DNA of 64,000 bases from Ruminococcaceae bacterium UBA7212 (GTDB lineage Bacteria > Bacillota > Clostridia > Oscillospirales > Acutalibacteraceae), in the NCBI GenBank assembly GCA_002490525.1, contig DKUE01000035.1:27030-91029 (forward strand), read 5' to 3'. Positions within the stretch are counted from its first letter, which is position 1. The number at the start of each line of letters is the position of its first letter. A program made the translations under genes and the position numbers. A model generated the notes under the pieces. That model was not told the DNA's origin. It saw only the letters and a list, made by a program, of their open reading frames with translations, and searched no databases. Below are positions 23,695 to 31,921 of the stretch, piece by piece.

Positions 23695-24036
23695 TCAGAT
23701 TTGTTCTTTAACTTTTGCTGCCTTACCGACTCTGTCACGCAAATAGTAAAGCTTGCTTCTGCGAACCTTACCTGCACGGACAAGCTCGACCTTTGCAACA
23801 TTGGGAGAATTCACGGGGAATACTCTCTCCACGCCAACGCCGTAGGAAACACGGCGGACGGTAAAGGTTTCGGAAACGCCGCTGCCTTTTACGGCAATGA
23901 TGGTGCCTTCAAACACCTGAATTCTTTCTCTTTCGCCTTCACGAATCTTAACGTGTACCTTGACAACGTCGCCAACCTTCACGTGGGGGCGTTCCTCTTT
24001 AATCATACCTTCGGTGATGATTTTCAATGCGTCCAT
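23695..24036 (-). CDS. rplS: 50S ribosomal protein L19
   Basis: 113 residues, the normal length. Conserved stretches are V-G-D-V-V-K-V-H-V-K-I-R-E-G, R-I-Q-V-F-E-G-T-I-I-A, S-E-T-F-T-V-R-R-V-S-Y-G-V-G-V-E-R and R-A-G-K-V-R-R-S-K-L-Y-Y-L-R. L19 lies at the 30S-50S interface. The usual rpsP-rimM-trmD neighbours are missing, so rplS stands alone with its own promoter, leader and terminator, as it often does in Clostridia. AGGAGG precedes the start. Confidence 0.96.
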   Translation of the reverse strand: MDALKIITEGMIKEERPHVKVGDVVKVHVKIREGERERIQVFEGTIIAVKGSGVSETFTVRRVSYGVGVERVFPVNSPNVAKVELVRAGKVRRSKLYYLRDRVGKAAKVKEQI

Positions 24037-24149
24037 TTTTTGTCCTCCTAATTCTTTTCAGGCGTTCATACCATTCTACGAATGCAGAGGACCGCCAGCT
24101 TTAATGTTGCCATTAACTGCCGTTGGTAAGAAACCAACGCATAAAATGC
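24037..24149 (-). promoter_or_regulatory. L19 leader (putative autoregulatory RNA element)
   Basis: The 113-nt leader can form a perfect seven-base hairpin (24121-24127 / 24133-24139) and further pairings near GGCAGTTAATGG and GGCGGTCC. Firmicutes rplS genes usually carry an L19 leader through which the protein represses its own synthesis; the location fits, but I did not match the consensus base by base. Confidence 0.5.
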
Positions 24150-24155
24150 TTAGAT

Positions 24156-24184
24156 ATGATAACATAACTTGCTTTAAAATGCAA
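24156..24184 (-). promoter_or_regulatory. Promoter of rplS
   Basis: On the minus strand TTGCAT (24179-24184) and TATCAT (24156-24161) are separated by 17 bases. Confidence 0.6.
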
Positions 24185-24202
24185 GCATTATTTATAAGTT
24201 TT

Positions 24203-24454
24203 TCAAAAATACAGGGAAATGTGCACGTCATTCTGCAAATTCGCTTCCAAAAGACACTCGCCCTGTTTGCGGAATCCGCGCAGGCACCGAAGAATCGGGC
24301 GAAACATTTTATAACGCAATTTCCGAACGGCAGGCACATTTTTCCGAAGTCTGCATTTCAAAACGAAAAATCCAAAGCGGTTCAAAACCAAACGAGCGGG
24401 AATGTGAAACGTGTACGTTTTCTCATGCGGCGGGACTTGCAAATACAGCTTCAT
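24203..24454 (-). CDS. Small hypothetical protein coupled to the XRE regulator
   Basis: 83 residues. The start codon overlaps the stop of the upstream regulator gene as ATGA, which argues for translation. The sequence begins M-K-L-Y-L-Q-V, has an I-P-A-R-L-V-L-N segment, and near the end L-R-G-F-R-K-Q-G followed by a strand. This pattern recalls the small partner proteins (I-P-x-R-L-L-x-x and F-x-x-K-x-G-x-W-x-L-V-E-V) found after XRE regulators with SHOCT-like tails in Clostridia. It is unusually basic and cysteine-containing and may be degenerating. No function is known. Confidence 0.5.
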   Translation of the reverse strand: MKLYLQVPPHEKTYTFHIPARLVLNRFGFFVLKCRLRKNVPAVRKLRYKMFRPILRCLRGFRKQGECLLEANLQNDVHISLYF

Positions 24455-24957
24455 GCTTCCACCACGACCCGCACCGTGTCCCCGTTTTGCGTATTCACGG
24501 TTACCAATTCGCCAACGGCACCATTCTGTATCAGATGATAGACGCTTTCCAAATCCACCCCGCTTAAATCCGCACCGAAAAGTCCGGAAATGTTCTTGCC
24601 TGTCTCGACCAATTCACGCACCAGCACAAACGGGATATGTACTTTGACGTCATCTCCCGCTTTGGAGAGAACATATACATTCAGATACAGTTTTTCAGGC
24701 GGCACATCCGCCTTTTTCACGGGCGGCACAAAACCGGGCTGTGCTGTCGGCACGGCATCATCGCTGAACAAATCATCAATTCGGATTCCGTACAGCTGTG
24801 CAATTTTCGGCAGCATCATAATATCGGGGCAGGAAAAATCATTTTCCCACTTCGAGACCGCCTGCGGCGATACGCCCAAGGTTTCAGCAACCGCCTCCTG
24901 CGTCAGTTCTGCGGACTTCCGCAGTTCGCATAATTTCTTACCGAGTGTTTTCTCCAT
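24451..24957 (-). CDS. XRE-family regulator with C-terminal SHOCT-like domain
   Basis: About 168 residues. An N-terminal HTH_3 domain (L-C-E-L-R-K-S-A-E-L-T-Q-E-A-V-A-E-T-L, then S-P-Q-A-V-S-K-W-E-N) is followed by a proline-rich linker. The C-terminal part (about 90-168) contains V-K-V-H-I-P-F-V-L-V-R-E-L-V and L-E-S-V-Y-H-L-I-Q-N-G-A-V-G-E-L-V-T-V, typical of the SHOCT-like tail also seen in YvlB-type proteins of the envelope-stress group. The ATG at 24957 has AAAGGAT upstream. It probably autoregulates the two-gene unit with the small downstream ORF. Confidence 0.82.
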   Translation of the reverse strand: MEKTLGKKLCELRKSAELTQEAVAETLGVSPQAVSKWENDFSCPDIMMLPKIAQLYGIRIDDLFSDDAVPTAQPGFVPPVKKADVPPEKLYLNVYVLSKAGDDVKVHIPFVLVRELVETGKNISGLFGADLSGVDLESVYHLIQNGAVGELVTVNTQNGDTVRVVVEA

Positions 24958-25095
24958 ACAAATCATCCTTTCTGCATACGGTACATCTTTGACCGCCTTT
25001 GCCCCTCCATTATTACGGAGAAAACTGTAAAAAGTAAAGAAAATATCCGTTGATTCAACAAACGGTTGTGCGATTCAACCATCGGTTGTATGATT

Positions 25096-25764
25096 TCAGC
25101 AAAATTGCTCGCCGTTTTCCAAAAGAATTTTGGTTTTGAGGATTTCGGTGTTTTCGATTTCCGACGGAAAACCGTTTGTCAGTGCCGATAAAAGGAGTGT
25201 CGGATTGATATTGTTTTGGTCGCCTGCCGTAAGGGAAACATGCAACAGTACATATGTATCCTGTACCGTAATCTTAAAGCTAAGTACATTCGGCTTAATG
25301 TCGATTTCTTTTTCTATCTTTTTTCTGCCTTGCTTGGCTTTTTTTAACACTGTGATTTGCGGCGCGGCAAAGCCCGATTTTATACAGTCACAAAGCGCAT
25401 CGGGTGAATCCGAAAACAGCTTGATTTCATATTCCGCCACAGCGATTTCCGACGGCTTGTGGACAGGCTTCTGCACGCTTACCACTGTAATATCCTGCGG
25501 AAGCGCCGCATTCATACGGGTTTGAAGCTCTTTAAAGGTCATCTCGCCGACCAGACGCACATCAACCACCTCGCAAAGGCTTTCCTGACCTAAAGAGAGC
25601 GGACGCGCAAAGGTCATAAACAAATGCGGATTAAACCCTTCGGTAAACCACAGCGGAATCTGTGCGCGCTTGAACGCACGGCTCATACAGCGCATCAAAT
25701 CCAGATGCGAAATGTATTTTGCCATCCCTGTTTTCGTGAAAAAAATACGAATGTCATTTTGCAT
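25096..25764 (-). CDS. TIGR03936-family radical SAM-associated protein (DUF2344)
   Basis: 222 residues. The start F-F-T-K-T-G-M-A-K-Y-I-S-H-L-D-L-M-R and F-T-E-G-F-N-P-H-L-F-M-T-F-A-R-P-L-S-L-G define DUF2344. The family nearly always follows or is fused to TIGR03960 radical SAM proteins and is thought to act with them on RNA or protein; the reaction is unknown. It overlaps the upstream radical SAM gene by 11 bases. The ribonuclease G and rplU genes that usually come next in Clostridia are absent here. Confidence 0.92.
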   Translation of the reverse strand: MQNDIRIFFTKTGMAKYISHLDLMRCMSRAFKRAQIPLWFTEGFNPHLFMTFARPLSLGQESLCEVVDVRLVGEMTFKELQTRMNAALPQDITVVSVQKPVHKPSEIAVAEYEIKLFSDSPDALCDCIKSGFAAPQITVLKKAKQGRKKIEKEIDIKPNVLSFKITVQDTYVLLHVSLTAGDQNNINPTLLLSALTNGFPSEIENTEILKTKILLENGEQFC

Positions 25765-27595
25765 CGCAGTGCCCTCCGTTTAATTTTGCCGCACCGCAGG
25801 CGGCACATTTCTGACGGCAGTGCGGCGTGGTAACGCTTTCGTGCGCCTTTTTGTTTTCTTCTTCCAAAAACGCCTTGCGAATCCCGTAATCCAGATGGTC
25901 CCACGGTAGAATTTCCGAAAAATCGCGGCGGCGGTTGCTGTAAAACGCAGGGTCAATGCCATTTTCTTCGAAGGCTTCCATCCATTTGTCAAAAAGGAAA
26001 TATTCATCCCAACCATCAAATTTACAGCCTTTACGCCATGCAGATTCAATCACATTGCAAAGCTTTCGGTCACCACGTGCAAACACACCCTCCAAAAAGC
26101 TGGTACGCGACTGGTGCCAGCTTACCTGAATTTTATGGGTGTGCACATTTTCAATCAAGTGCTTTTGCTTTTCGACGAGCTGTTCCATGGTGTCCTGCGG
26201 CTCCCACTGGAAAGGTGTAAAGGGCTTCGGCACAAAGGACGCTACGCTGATGCTCACCGTGACACCTTTTCCTTTCGGTTTGTCGGGATTTTTATAAAAT
26301 TCATTGACCACCTTTTGTGCCAGCTCTGCAATGCCTGCAATATCCTCTAAGGTTTCGGTCGGCAGTCCCATCATAAAATACAGCTTAACAGAAGTCCATC
26401 CGCCGCGGAATGCCTGCGCAGAGGTTTTCAAGACCTCTTCTTCCGTCACATTTTTATTGATTGCATCACGAAGTCTTTGTGTACCCGCCTCGGGGGCGAA
26501 AGTCAGCCCGCTTTTGCGAACCTTTTTCAGCTCCTCCATCAATTCCTCAGAGAAATTGTCTACGCGCAAGGACGGCAGTGCCACATTGATTTTTTCCGGC
26601 AGTGCCCACTGAAACATTTTCGGGATTAGCGATTCAATCCCCGTATAATCGCTTGTGCTCAAAGAACAAAGCGACACCTCATCGTATCCCGTAGAATCGC
26701 ACAGACACTTTGCCTGGCGATTGACGGTATCGCTGGACTTCTCGCGAATCGGTCGGTAAATAAAGCCCGCCTGACAAAAACGGCAGCCGCGAATACAGCC
26801 GCGGAACACCTCCGCAACGGCGCGGTCATGTACAATATCGATAAACGGCACAACAAATTTTTCGGGGTAATACACGGAATCCAAATCGGAGATAATCCGT
26901 TTTTTAACGGTGGCAGGTGCAGTTTCTTTGGGTGTAACCGCTTCGATTGTGCCGTCCGCATGATAGGACACATCATAAAACGCAGGCACATACACACCTT
27001 CAATTTTCGCCGCTTCGCGCAGGAAGCTAAGCTTGTCCGACCCCTTTTCCTTATGTGCAATCAGCAAATCAATCAGTTCGTTGGTCACCTCTTCCCCCTC
27101 TCCGGGCAGGAAGATGTCAAAAAAGTCCGCCATCGGCTCGGGGTTGCACGCGCACGGACCGCCGCCGACTACAATCGGCGTTAAATCGGTTCTGTCCGCG
27201 CTTCGAATCGGCACGCCGCCGAGGTCGAGCATATTGAGCACATTGGAATAACTCAATTCGTATTGCAGTGTAAAGCCAATCATATCAAATTCCGAAAGCG
27301 CGTCGCCGCTCTCGAGCGCATACAGCGGCATACGGTTTTCGCGAAGGAGCGCTTCCATATCCTCCCACGGGGCGAATGCGCGCTCACACCATGCGTCCGC
27401 GCGTTCGTTCACGAGGCTGTAGAGAATTTTCATACCGAGATGCGACATCCCGATTTCGTAGCTGTCTGGGAAACAAAACGCATAGCGCAGTTTTACCTCC
27501 GCTTTGTTTTTCACAACGCTGTTTAATTCCCCGCCCGTATACCGTGCGGGCTTTTGCACCTTGGCGAGCAGTTTTTCCTGTGCACGACTTAACAT
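25754..27595 (-). CDS. TIGR03960-family B12-binding-type radical SAM protein
   Basis: About 613 residues. A cobalamin-binding-like N-terminal domain (about 25-200; C-F-P-D-S-Y-E-I-G-M-S-H-L-G, P-I-V-V-G-G-G-P-C-A-C-N-P-E-P) precedes the radical SAM domain, whose cluster motif is C-I-R-G-C-R-F-C-Q-A-G (CxxxCxxC). The C-terminus adds a cysteine-rich tail (C-R-Q-K-C-A-A-C-G). Full length for the family. The frame opens at 27709, but ATG 27595 has GAGGT and the normal N-terminus. A methylthiotransferase-like or other RNA/protein modification is suspected by relatedness. Confidence 0.9.
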   Translation of the reverse strand: MLSRAQEKLLAKVQKPARYTGGELNSVVKNKAEVKLRYAFCFPDSYEIGMSHLGMKILYSLVNERADAWCERAFAPWEDMEALLRENRMPLYALESGDALSEFDMIGFTLQYELSYSNVLNMLDLGGVPIRSADRTDLTPIVVGGGPCACNPEPMADFFDIFLPGEGEEVTNELIDLLIAHKEKGSDKLSFLREAAKIEGVYVPAFYDVSYHADGTIEAVTPKETAPATVKKRIISDLDSVYYPEKFVVPFIDIVHDRAVAEVFRGCIRGCRFCQAGFIYRPIREKSSDTVNRQAKCLCDSTGYDEVSLCSLSTSDYTGIESLIPKMFQWALPEKINVALPSLRVDNFSEELMEELKKVRKSGLTFAPEAGTQRLRDAINKNVTEEEVLKTSAQAFRGGWTSVKLYFMMGLPTETLEDIAGIAELAQKVVNEFYKNPDKPKGKGVTVSISVASFVPKPFTPFQWEPQDTMEQLVEKQKHLIENVHTHKIQVSWHQSRTSFLEGVFARGDRKLCNVIESAWRKGCKFDGWDEYFLFDKWMEAFEENGIDPAFYSNRRRDFSEILPWDHLDYGIRKAFLEEENKKAHESVTTPHCRQKCAACGAAKLNGGHCDAK

Positions 27596-27719
27596 AAAAT
27601 ACCTCTTTTTGACAGTCTTTGTAGCTGTATATATCATACACGAAAAACGAAAATTTTGCAAATACGGATACAGAAGCATGTGCCTTGCAAAATCTACACC
27701 AATCCGCATCGAGCTGCAA

Positions 27720-27815
27720 ATCTGTCATTCTGCGCTGCAGGCGAAGGATCTCACATGGCACAAAGCGAATTTGTTCTGATCGAGATTCTTCGCCTGACGG
27801 CACAGACCGAAAGCA
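27720..27815. repeat. Inverted-repeat element in the TIGR03960-M50 gap
   Basis: GGCGAAGGATCTC (27740-27752) and its near complement GAGATTCTTCGCC (27782-27794) flank about 30 bases; the left side starts with CTGTCATTCTG, as at 18523. It looks like a small non-coding mobile or palindromic element between two genes. Confidence 0.4.
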
Positions 27816-27817
27816 TT

Positions 27818-28426
27818 CTAGGTCCCGCATTTTTGAAACAATGTGAAAATGAGATATATACTCAGCAAAAGCAGTGTGAAATTTTGCTTGCTCGAAAATA
27901 AAATGAGGAAGCCAAAACACATCACAACGGAAATGTAAACCAAAGAAACAACTTTCTGTATTGTTAAAATTCGATTTTCATTTTGTAAGTGCGACTGTAA
28001 AAAAGCCTCGAGTGCCCTGCCGCCGTCGAGAGAAAACACAGGCATGGCATTGAATGTGAAAATATACAGATTTACAATCCCGCACTGTAAAAAAAAGATA
28101 CTGTTTTTGACGCAGTACATTCCCAAAAACAGCAAACAGAAAAACAGATTGACCGCCGGTCCTGCAAGCGCGGTACAAATTTCCTGCCGATAGGACAGGT
28201 GCAAATCCGCCGCACGAACAATCGTCATCCCAAACAGCCCGAAGCGGATTGCATGCGGGCGCACCCCGAACAGGCAGTCCGACAGCAAATGTCCGCATTC
28301 GTGTAAAAGCGAAAACAGCACGGTCAGTTGTATTACCGTATTGTCACTGCATGTCAGCAAAAAGCAAACGACAAATGCAAACCAAAAGCCGAATTCAATC
28401 CGTGTACCTTTAATCGCAAAGCGCAT
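27818..28426 (-). CDS. M50 site-2 protease, SpoIVFB-like
   Basis: About 202 residues with five to six membrane segments. The zinc motif is H-E-C-G-H at residues 42-46 (HExxH), and the third ligand lies in N-A-M-P-V-F-S-L-D-G-G-R-A-L. SpoIVFB of Bacillus cleaves pro-sigma-K in the mother cell. The start codon overlaps the end of the M23 gene, which is placed like spoIVFA, so a sporulation role is likely. Other S2P substrates remain possible. Confidence 0.85.
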   Translation of the reverse strand: MRFAIKGTRIEFGFWFAFVVCFLLTCSDNTVIQLTVLFSLLHECGHLLSDCLFGVRPHAIRFGLFGMTIVRAADLHLSYRQEICTALAGPAVNLFFCLLFLGMYCVKNSIFFLQCGIVNLYIFTFNAMPVFSLDGGRALEAFLQSHLQNENRILTIQKVVSLVYISVVMCFGFLILFSSKQNFTLLLLSIYLIFTLFQKCGT

Positions 28427-29270
28427 ATAATCCCAACAGCCAAGCAGGGTCATACCGCAGGCCGTTCAGCAAGACCTCCAAATGCAAATGCGGACCTGTT
28501 GCCTGCCCCGTTGCACCGACCTCGGCGATTTTTTCGCCGCCGTTGATTTTTGTGCCGGTTTCCACCAAAATTGCACTGCAATGACAGTAAATGGTCTGCA
28601 GACCGTTATTGTGTGTCAAAATTAAGTATTTGCCGCGTCCGTCCGACTCCGACACGGTTTCGACCTCGCCCGAAAATGCGGCATAAATCGGCGTACCCTC
28701 GGGTGCCGCCATATCCAGCCCCGAATGAAATCCGTATGCATTTGTTACGGGATTCACACGGTAACCGTATTTTGAGGTAATGCGTGTGTACGAGACCGGT
28801 TGGTGAAAGGTGCCTGTAACCGTCAGCGGTGCAAAAGAGGCTTTGTCGGTCGAGGGCAGTAAATCCTCGCCGCCCGCGCCAAAATTCGAAGTATCAGATA
28901 CCGACTGCACCGACTCGGACGGCGGTTCTGCGGTTTCGGGCATTTGCGTCTGTCCATTTTGCGGTTTAAATACGAATGCGGTCACACGGCGGAGGGTTTC
29001 ACGCAGTTCGCCCTGCTCCATATCCCGCGAAAACAGCGTTTCATAAGATGTGCGCAGTGTCAAAAAATGTTCCGAGCCCGATTTATAAAGTCCGAATACC
29101 GTAAGCACAACCAATACGCATACGATTGCCTGTATCGCTGTCACGCGGACAAGAAAATCCCCCTTGCGCGGCTGTTCCGCCTCTTCGGAAAAGGCATACC
29201 CGCGCCGAACCGCACGCGGCGTGTACTGTCTTTCTTCTCTTTCTAAGGGATTGTTTTCCGTTGACTGCAT
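28410..29270 (-). CDS. M23 (LytM-fold) membrane protein, SpoIVFA-like
   Basis: About 286 residues: a charged cytoplasmic tail, one membrane segment (about 42-65), a low-complexity linker, and a LytM/peptidase_M23 domain (about 165-275). H-S-G-L-D-M-A and H-L-H-L-E carry the metal ligands, so the domain may be an active endopeptidase, unlike SpoIVFA, where it is degenerate. Its position before the SpoIVFB-like gene argues for SpoIVFA; SpoIIQ-like is the alternative. GTG 29279 or ATG 29270 could start it. Confidence 0.8.
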   Translation of the reverse strand: MQSTENNPLEREERQYTPRAVRRGYAFSEEAEQPRKGDFLVRVTAIQAIVCVLVVLTVFGLYKSGSEHFLTLRTSYETLFSRDMEQGELRETLRRVTAFVFKPQNGQTQMPETAEPPSESVQSVSDTSNFGAGGEDLLPSTDKASFAPLTVTGTFHQPVSYTRITSKYGYRVNPVTNAYGFHSGLDMAAPEGTPIYAAFSGEVETVSESDGRGKYLILTHNNGLQTIYCHCSAILVETGTKINGGEKIAEVGATGQATGPHLHLEVLLNGLRYDPAWLLGLYALCD

Positions 29271-29455
29271 CTTTCTCACCGTTTCCTTTATCTGCTTTTC
29301 TGAATCATCCGATATAAAACTATATGCGGTGCATACACGTCGTTTTCCCCCTTTTCAATATATTTTTTTAATCGCCCCAAATATGGGCTTGTCCGTGCCG
29401 AGGTGCATCCTTTCTATGGCAACTGCAATATTTTTTTAGAATTGCAAAAAAATCC

Positions 29456-29484
29456 TTGACAAATCAAAAAGAATATAGTATCAT
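29456..29484 (+). promoter_or_regulatory. Promoter of the initiator tRNA
   Basis: TTGACA (29456-29461) and TATCAT (29479-29484) with a 17-base spacer lie about 30 bases upstream of the tRNA. Confidence 0.8.
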
Positions 29485-29516
29485 ATCTAGGCACTCAAAA
29501 GAGCGCACACTTATAT

Positions 29517-29593
<77 letters not shown>

Positions 29594-29596
29594 ATT

Positions 29597-29631
29597 AAAA
29601 GCCTTGAAACAGCGTCGTTTCAAGGCTTTTT
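29597..29631 (+). terminator. Terminator of the tRNA gene
   Basis: A 14-base stem (29597-29610 / 29617-29630) ends in TTTTT. Confidence 0.88.
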
Positions 29632-30008
29632 CATATCTTCGCATCACATAATTTGATTCCGATTTACGCCGTTTCGCTCTTAGATGGACGGTGCATTTTT
29701 ATTGCATTCCGTATACAACTGCGTTTCCGGTGTCGGCAATTACCGACACCTCTGTTTGCGTCACACTTCACATGGGGTGTGTAAAAATTACAAAACGGTA
29801 TGCAACGCAGTGCGTATTCCCGTCGCACCACACATACGCACTTGCAAATTCACATGAAAGCTGTTATTTTTTATACAGCTGAATTTTTCCGAAATTCGGG
29901 GAACCAAAAATTTTAAGCACTGCAGAAAACGCCGCCTGCCTGCGCGTCTCCGGCACAGTGCAAAGTCGGTATAATATATATATCTGTACAAACATAACGG
30001 AGCGTTTT
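29632..30008. other. Intergenic region without recognised genes
   Basis: About 375 bases. There is a perfect small hairpin (GTGTCGG/CCGACAC near 29733-29752) and a weak AGCTGT/ACAGCT hairpin near 29861-29882. The ORFs are short and look non-coding. The promoter of the FliB-like gene should be here, but only an imperfect TATAAT-like stretch near 29970 is visible. Confidence 0.5.
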
Positions 30009-30956
30009 ATGAAGTATATTGCACCAAGTTTTTATAAAGATTTTCACTGCATTGCAGACCGTTGTCAGCACACCTGCTGTGCAGGCTGGGAAATTGATAT
30101 TGATTCGGAAACACTTGCTGTATATCAAGACGTTACAGGCGCTTTCGGCAAGCGGCTTTCCGATGCCGTTGCTGTTTCCAAAGACAGTGCTTTCTTTCGC
30201 TTAGATGCACAGGAAAGATGCCCGTTTTTAAATCAAAACAAGCTGTGTGATATTATTTTGACACTTGGCGAAAGCGCACTTTGTCAAATTTGCCGAGACC
30301 ACCCGCGGTTCCGTAATTTTTTCTCCGACCGTATAGAAATCGGACTCGGGCTGTGCTGTGAAGCCGTAGGCGCTTTACTGCTGAAGCAAACCGAAAAGCT
30401 TCGGTTTATACAAGTAAACGATACAAAAGGTGAACCGAACACCGAACCGGCGGAAGAAGAACGTGACTTCTTCACGTTCCGTGACAAACTGTTTCGTATT
30501 TTGCAAAACCGCCAACTGTCAATTGAAGAAAGAATAAAAACAGTACCCTTTTTCTGCGGTACGGCACTGCCTGACAAAACGCCTGCACAGTGGGCGGAAA
30601 TTTTTCTGCGGCTTGAGCGGTTGGACGATACTTGGACACAAACCTTATGCGCTTTGCAAAATGCACCGCAGGAAATCACTGCTATCCATCTGCCTGCCAA
30701 AACAGACGTACTGTTTGAACAGCTTGCGGTGTATTTTGTATACCGTCACTTAGCAGGTGCTTTGGAAGACGGTCAGCTTTCCGCGCGCGTCGCGTTTTCG
30801 GTACGCAGTGTGCAAATAATTCGGCTTCTCTGCAAACTGTATTTTTCTGAACACGGTGATTTGCCGATTACAGCAGTTGCAGAATTTGCAAGACTGTATT
30901 CTTCGGAAATTGAGTATTCACAGGAAAACATGGATGCTTTACTCGATTTGCCGTAA
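30009..30956 (+). CDS. Flagellin lysine-N-methylase-like protein (FliB family)
   Basis: About 315 residues, start preceded by CGGAG. The N-terminus Y-I-A-P-S-F-Y-K-D-F-H-C-I-A-D-R-C-Q-H-T-C-C-A-G-W and later C-P-F-L, L-C-x-I, L-C-Q-I-C-R-D-H-P-R-F and G-L-C-C-E-A are the FliB cysteine pattern, probably an Fe-S site. In Salmonella FliB methylates flagellin lysines. No flagellar gene is in this window, and many non-motile Clostridia carry FliB homologues, so the true target may be another protein. Confidence 0.85.
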   Translation: MKYIAPSFYKDFHCIADRCQHTCCAGWEIDIDSETLAVYQDVTGAFGKRLSDAVAVSKDSAFFRLDAQERCPFLNQNKLCDIILTLGESALCQICRDHPRFRNFFSDRIEIGLGLCCEAVGALLLKQTEKLRFIQVNDTKGEPNTEPAEEERDFFTFRDKLFRILQNRQLSIEERIKTVPFFCGTALPDKTPAQWAEIFLRLERLDDTWTQTLCALQNAPQEITAIHLPAKTDVLFEQLAVYFVYRHLAGALEDGQLSARVAFSVRSVQIIRLLCKLYFSEHGDLPITAVAEFARLYSSEIEYSQENMDALLDLP

Positions 30957-31029
30957 GCTGTTCCTTCGGCGCCTTTCGGATTATCGTCCTTACCGCACAC
31001 CGAAAACCGTACAGGCGCACGGATACAAA

Positions 31030-31070
31030 AACCGTGAAATGCTTAAATACGGCATTTCACGGTTGCTTTT
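31030..31070. terminator. Bidirectional terminator
   Basis: Perfect stem 31030-31042 / 31052-31064 with T-runs on both strands, between the converging FliB-like and acetyltransferase genes. Confidence 0.85.
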
Positions 31071-31117
31071 TGTTCATTCCTAAACCAATGCGCCGAAATC
31101 TTGTCCTTACGGTAGAT

Positions 31118-31735
31118 TTATATGATTTTATCCCATTCTATTTTGCGGCCTTTAAAATAGTATTCCCTGTCTTTTTCACTGATTTCGCGAAGCACCCTGC
31201 AGGGATTGCCTACGGCAACTACATTGGCAGGAATATCCTTCGTTACGATACTGCCTGCGCCGATAACCGTATTGTCCCCTATGGTAATCCCCGGAACTAT
31301 TACCGCGCCTGCGCCTATCCAGCAGTTTTTGCCGATGTGCACGGGCATATTGTATTGATACGCCTGTTCCCGAATTTCGGGCAGAATCGGATGCCCTGCC
31401 GTTGCTACGGTCACGTTCGGTCCGAACATCGTATTGTCCCCCACATAAATGTGTGTATCATCGACCAAGGTTAAATGGAAATTCGCATACACGCGGTTAC
31501 CGAAATGCACGTGCTTGCCGCCCCAATTCGCATAAAACGGTGGCTCGATATAACAGTCCTCACCGATTTCCGCAAACATTTCTTTAAGCATATCCGTGCG
31601 CAGCTGCAATTGGGTCGGTCGGGTAGCGTTAAAATCATACAGACGGTCCAGGCATTTCAGCTGTTCTTCCATAATATCATCGCCATCGGGTAAATACAAT
31701 TCCCCTGTGTGCATTCGCGCTTTCATATCATACAT
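31118..31735 (-). CDS. Sugar O-acetyltransferase (maltose/galactoside acetyltransferase type)
   Basis: 205 residues. A short N-terminal Mac domain (M-H-T-G-E-L-Y-L-P, L-Y-D-F-N-A-T-R-P) is followed by left-handed beta-helix hexapeptide repeats, with the catalytic histidine in the T-A-G-H-P segment and W-I-G-A-G-A-V-I-V-P-G-I-T-I-G-D-N-T-V-I-G-A-G-S. It transfers acetyl from acetyl-CoA to a sugar hydroxyl (LacA/Maa/NodL group). AAAGGAG precedes the start. It stands alone, divergent from the surface-decoration operon that begins at 31922, and could modify a related glycan. Confidence 0.9.
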   Translation of the reverse strand: MYDMKARMHTGELYLPDGDDIMEEQLKCLDRLYDFNATRPTQLQLRTDMLKEMFAEIGEDCYIEPPFYANWGGKHVHFGNRVYANFHLTLVDDTHIYVGDNTMFGPNVTVATAGHPILPEIREQAYQYNMPVHIGKNCWIGAGAVIVPGITIGDNTVIGAGSIVTKDIPANVVAVGNPCRVLREISEKDREYYFKGRKIEWDKII

Positions 31736-31860
31736 GCGGATTCTCCTTTATAAGATATTTGACACTTCATTTTTCAAGCATTGCATATGATGATTCAGTA
31801 TAACATATCCCTCTGTGGAAAGCAAACGGAGATCCGATTTGTGCAAAATGAATATAATCG

Positions 31861-31889
31861 TTGCTTATCGACAAATTATATGTTACTAT
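31861..31889 (+). promoter_or_regulatory. Candidate promoter of the nucleotidyltransferase-aminotransferase operon
   Basis: TTGCTT (31861-31866) and TACTAT (31884-31889) are separated by 17 bases, some 30 bases before the start codon. The -10 match is only four of six. Confidence 0.4.
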
Positions 31890-31921
31890 ATACAATATAT
31901 TATAAGAAGGGCTGGGGTCTT

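Noticed and set aside
23590..24051. A 153-codon ORF antisense to rplS
   Set aside because: It is a shadow of the highly conserved L19 gene and begins inside the repeat.
29691..29882. A 63-codon plus-strand ORF between the tRNA and the FliB-like gene
   Set aside because: No ribosome binding site, no family pattern and an amino-acid mix typical of random sequence.
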